Below, in pieces: positions 14,664 through 15,086 of a DNA stretch of 15,086 nucleotides (position 1 is its first letter; every line of letters starts with the position of its first letter). Below the pieces are notes generated by a model that was not told the origin of the DNA, ran no database searches, and was given only the letters and a program-made list of their open reading frames with translations. Made by a program: the position numbers and the translations under genes. Source of the DNA: Gemmatimonadota bacterium (lineage in GTDB: Bacteria > Gemmatimonadota > Gemmatimonadetes > JACCXV01 > JAHWKZ01); contig JAHWKZ010000021.1 in NCBI GenBank assembly GCA_019347645.1, positions 1 to 15,086 of the forward strand, read 5' to 3'.

Positions 14664-15086
14664 ATGCGCATCCTCACCCTCGCCCGCGCCGGAATCGCGG
14701 CGGCCGCTCTCACGCTCGCCGTGCTCGCGCCGATCCACGCCCAGGAGCGGGTGGCCGTGACCGGCCATGTCCTGCAGGAGGCAACGGGCGCGCCCGTCGA
14801 CGGGGCCCTGGTGCGAATCGAGGGCCGCGACGGCGGAGCCGTGACCGACTCGACCGGCGCGTTCGAGTTCGACGGCCTGCCGCCCGGGCTGCCGGCCCTG
14901 CTCCTGGCCGACAAGGTGCTCGACCGGCTGGAGCGGGCGGGTGTGGCCACTTCTGGGGTCGAGCGGCCAAGTGGCCGCTCAACCCCCGAAATCCCGGGCG
15001 TTGAGCGGCCATCTGACCGCTCAACCCCCGGACCGGACGACCTGGGGGCGCGCTTGATGGCGCTGGTGGCCGAGGCTCGCGCGACC
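14664..15086 (+). CDS. Secreted protein with carboxypeptidase-regulatory-like domain, 5' part only
   Basis: This open frame runs off the right edge after 141 codons. Residues 1-27 (MRILTLARAGIAAAALTLAV, then LAPIHAQ) form a signal peptide with a likely cleavage after AHA-like IHA or the following Q. Residues about 29-74 (GHVLQEATGAPVDGALVRIE, then STGAFEFDGLPPG) match the carboxypeptidase-regulatory-like beta-sandwich found at the N-termini of many exported and TonB-linked proteins. After DGLPPG the expected continuing strands are absent. The sequence becomes helix-like (ALLLADKVLDRLERAG), then Ser/Pro/Arg-rich with a 14-residue repeat (VERPSGRSTP / VERPSDRSTP), then helix-like again. The repeats are encoded by two palindromes. 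The full product is unknown. ATG at 14664 is chosen because it begins the signal peptide. Confidence 0.65.
   Translation, partial: MRILTLARAGIAAAALTLAVLAPIHAQERVAVTGHVLQEATGAPVDGALVRIEGRDGGAVTDSTGAFEFDGLPPGLPALLLADKVLDRLERAGVATSGVERPSGRSTPEIPGVERPSDRSTPGPDDLGARLMALVAEARAT
14955..14986. repeat. Palindromic element, copy 1
   Basis: GGGGTCGAGCGGCC (14955-14968) and GGCCGCTCAACCCC (14973-14986) form a hairpin with 14-base arms, one mismatch and a 4-base loop AAGT. It lies inside the reading frame of the secreted protein and encodes GVERPSGRSTP. It is one of two related copies, 42 bases apart. Confidence 0.85.
14996..15028. repeat. Palindromic element, copy 2
   Basis: GTTGAGCGG (15000-15008) and CCGCTCAAC (15017-15025) pair perfectly around an 8-base loop. 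Three further G-C pairs outside one mismatch extend the arms to 13 bases. The right arm and the GAGCGGCC core match copy 1. It encodes GVERPSDRSTP in the same frame as copy 1. Confidence 0.85.

Noticed and set aside
14955..15028. CRISPR array
   Set aside because: Only two units exist, they are 42 bases apart with palindromes filling most of each unit, and they lie inside an open reading frame. No spacers or cas genes are present.
1..15086. tRNA, rRNA, insertion sequences, attachment sites
   Set aside because: No cloverleaf-like sequence, transposase, integrase or terminal inverted repeats with target duplications were seen on reading both strands.

Overview
The window is GC-rich, densely packed bacterial DNA with many GTG and TTG starts, long meaningless antisense ORFs and almost no intergenic space. 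No rRNA, tRNA or CRISPR was seen, so the organism cannot be named. The ElbD-like enzyme, a secreted protein with a carboxypeptidase-regulatory-type domain and the base composition would fit a Myxococcota-, Acidobacteriota- or Eisenbacteria-like lineage, but this is only a guess.

Left half (1-5732, all minus strand): reading from the divergent promoter leftward the order is thiO (glycine oxidase, thiamine synthesis), lipB, lipA, the E1-alpha and E1-beta genes of a branched-chain-type 2-oxoacid dehydrogenase, then the first 143 codons of a sugar-type ABC ATPase. ThiO feeds thiamine diphosphate synthesis (the E1 cofactor) and LipB/LipA make lipoyl groups (the E2 cofactor), so this looks like an operon combining an enzyme with its cofactor supply. 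The E1-beta gene is abnormal: its transketolase C-terminal part stops near residue 276 and the frame runs into about 70 residues of a two-helix membrane-protein C-terminus that is tightly coupled to the ABC ATPase. The expected E2 gene is absent. This is either a real deletion fusion or an assembly chimera.

Right half (5864-14592, all plus strand): five tightly coupled genes. They encode a diacylglycerol/sphingosine-kinase-family lipid kinase, a 1463-residue protein with four domains (fatty acyl reductase, AMP-forming acyl ligase, acyl carrier domain, PlsC acyltransferase), a HAD-IB phosphatase, a zinc-dependent MDR alcohol dehydrogenase and a LarA/DUF2088-family protein. The large protein has the domain architecture I remember for ElbD, the multifunctional ether-lipid enzyme of Myxococcus xanthus. 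The gene set suggests a pathway in which a fatty acid is activated, carried, reduced and joined to a glycerol-like headgroup, with kinase, phosphatase, dehydrogenase and a LarA-like enzyme acting on the small polar part. The LarA-like protein keeps the residues expected to hold the nickel-pincer cofactor but lacks one of the two expected catalytic histidines, which makes it the most novel component.

Right edge (14664-15086): the start of a secreted protein with a carboxypeptidase-regulatory-like domain. After that domain it changes character and contains two tandem hairpin-forming palindromes, 42 bases apart, translated in frame. No gene-free stretch exceeds 300 bases. The longest spacers are 164 bp (lipB-thiO) and 131 bp (the divergent promoter region).
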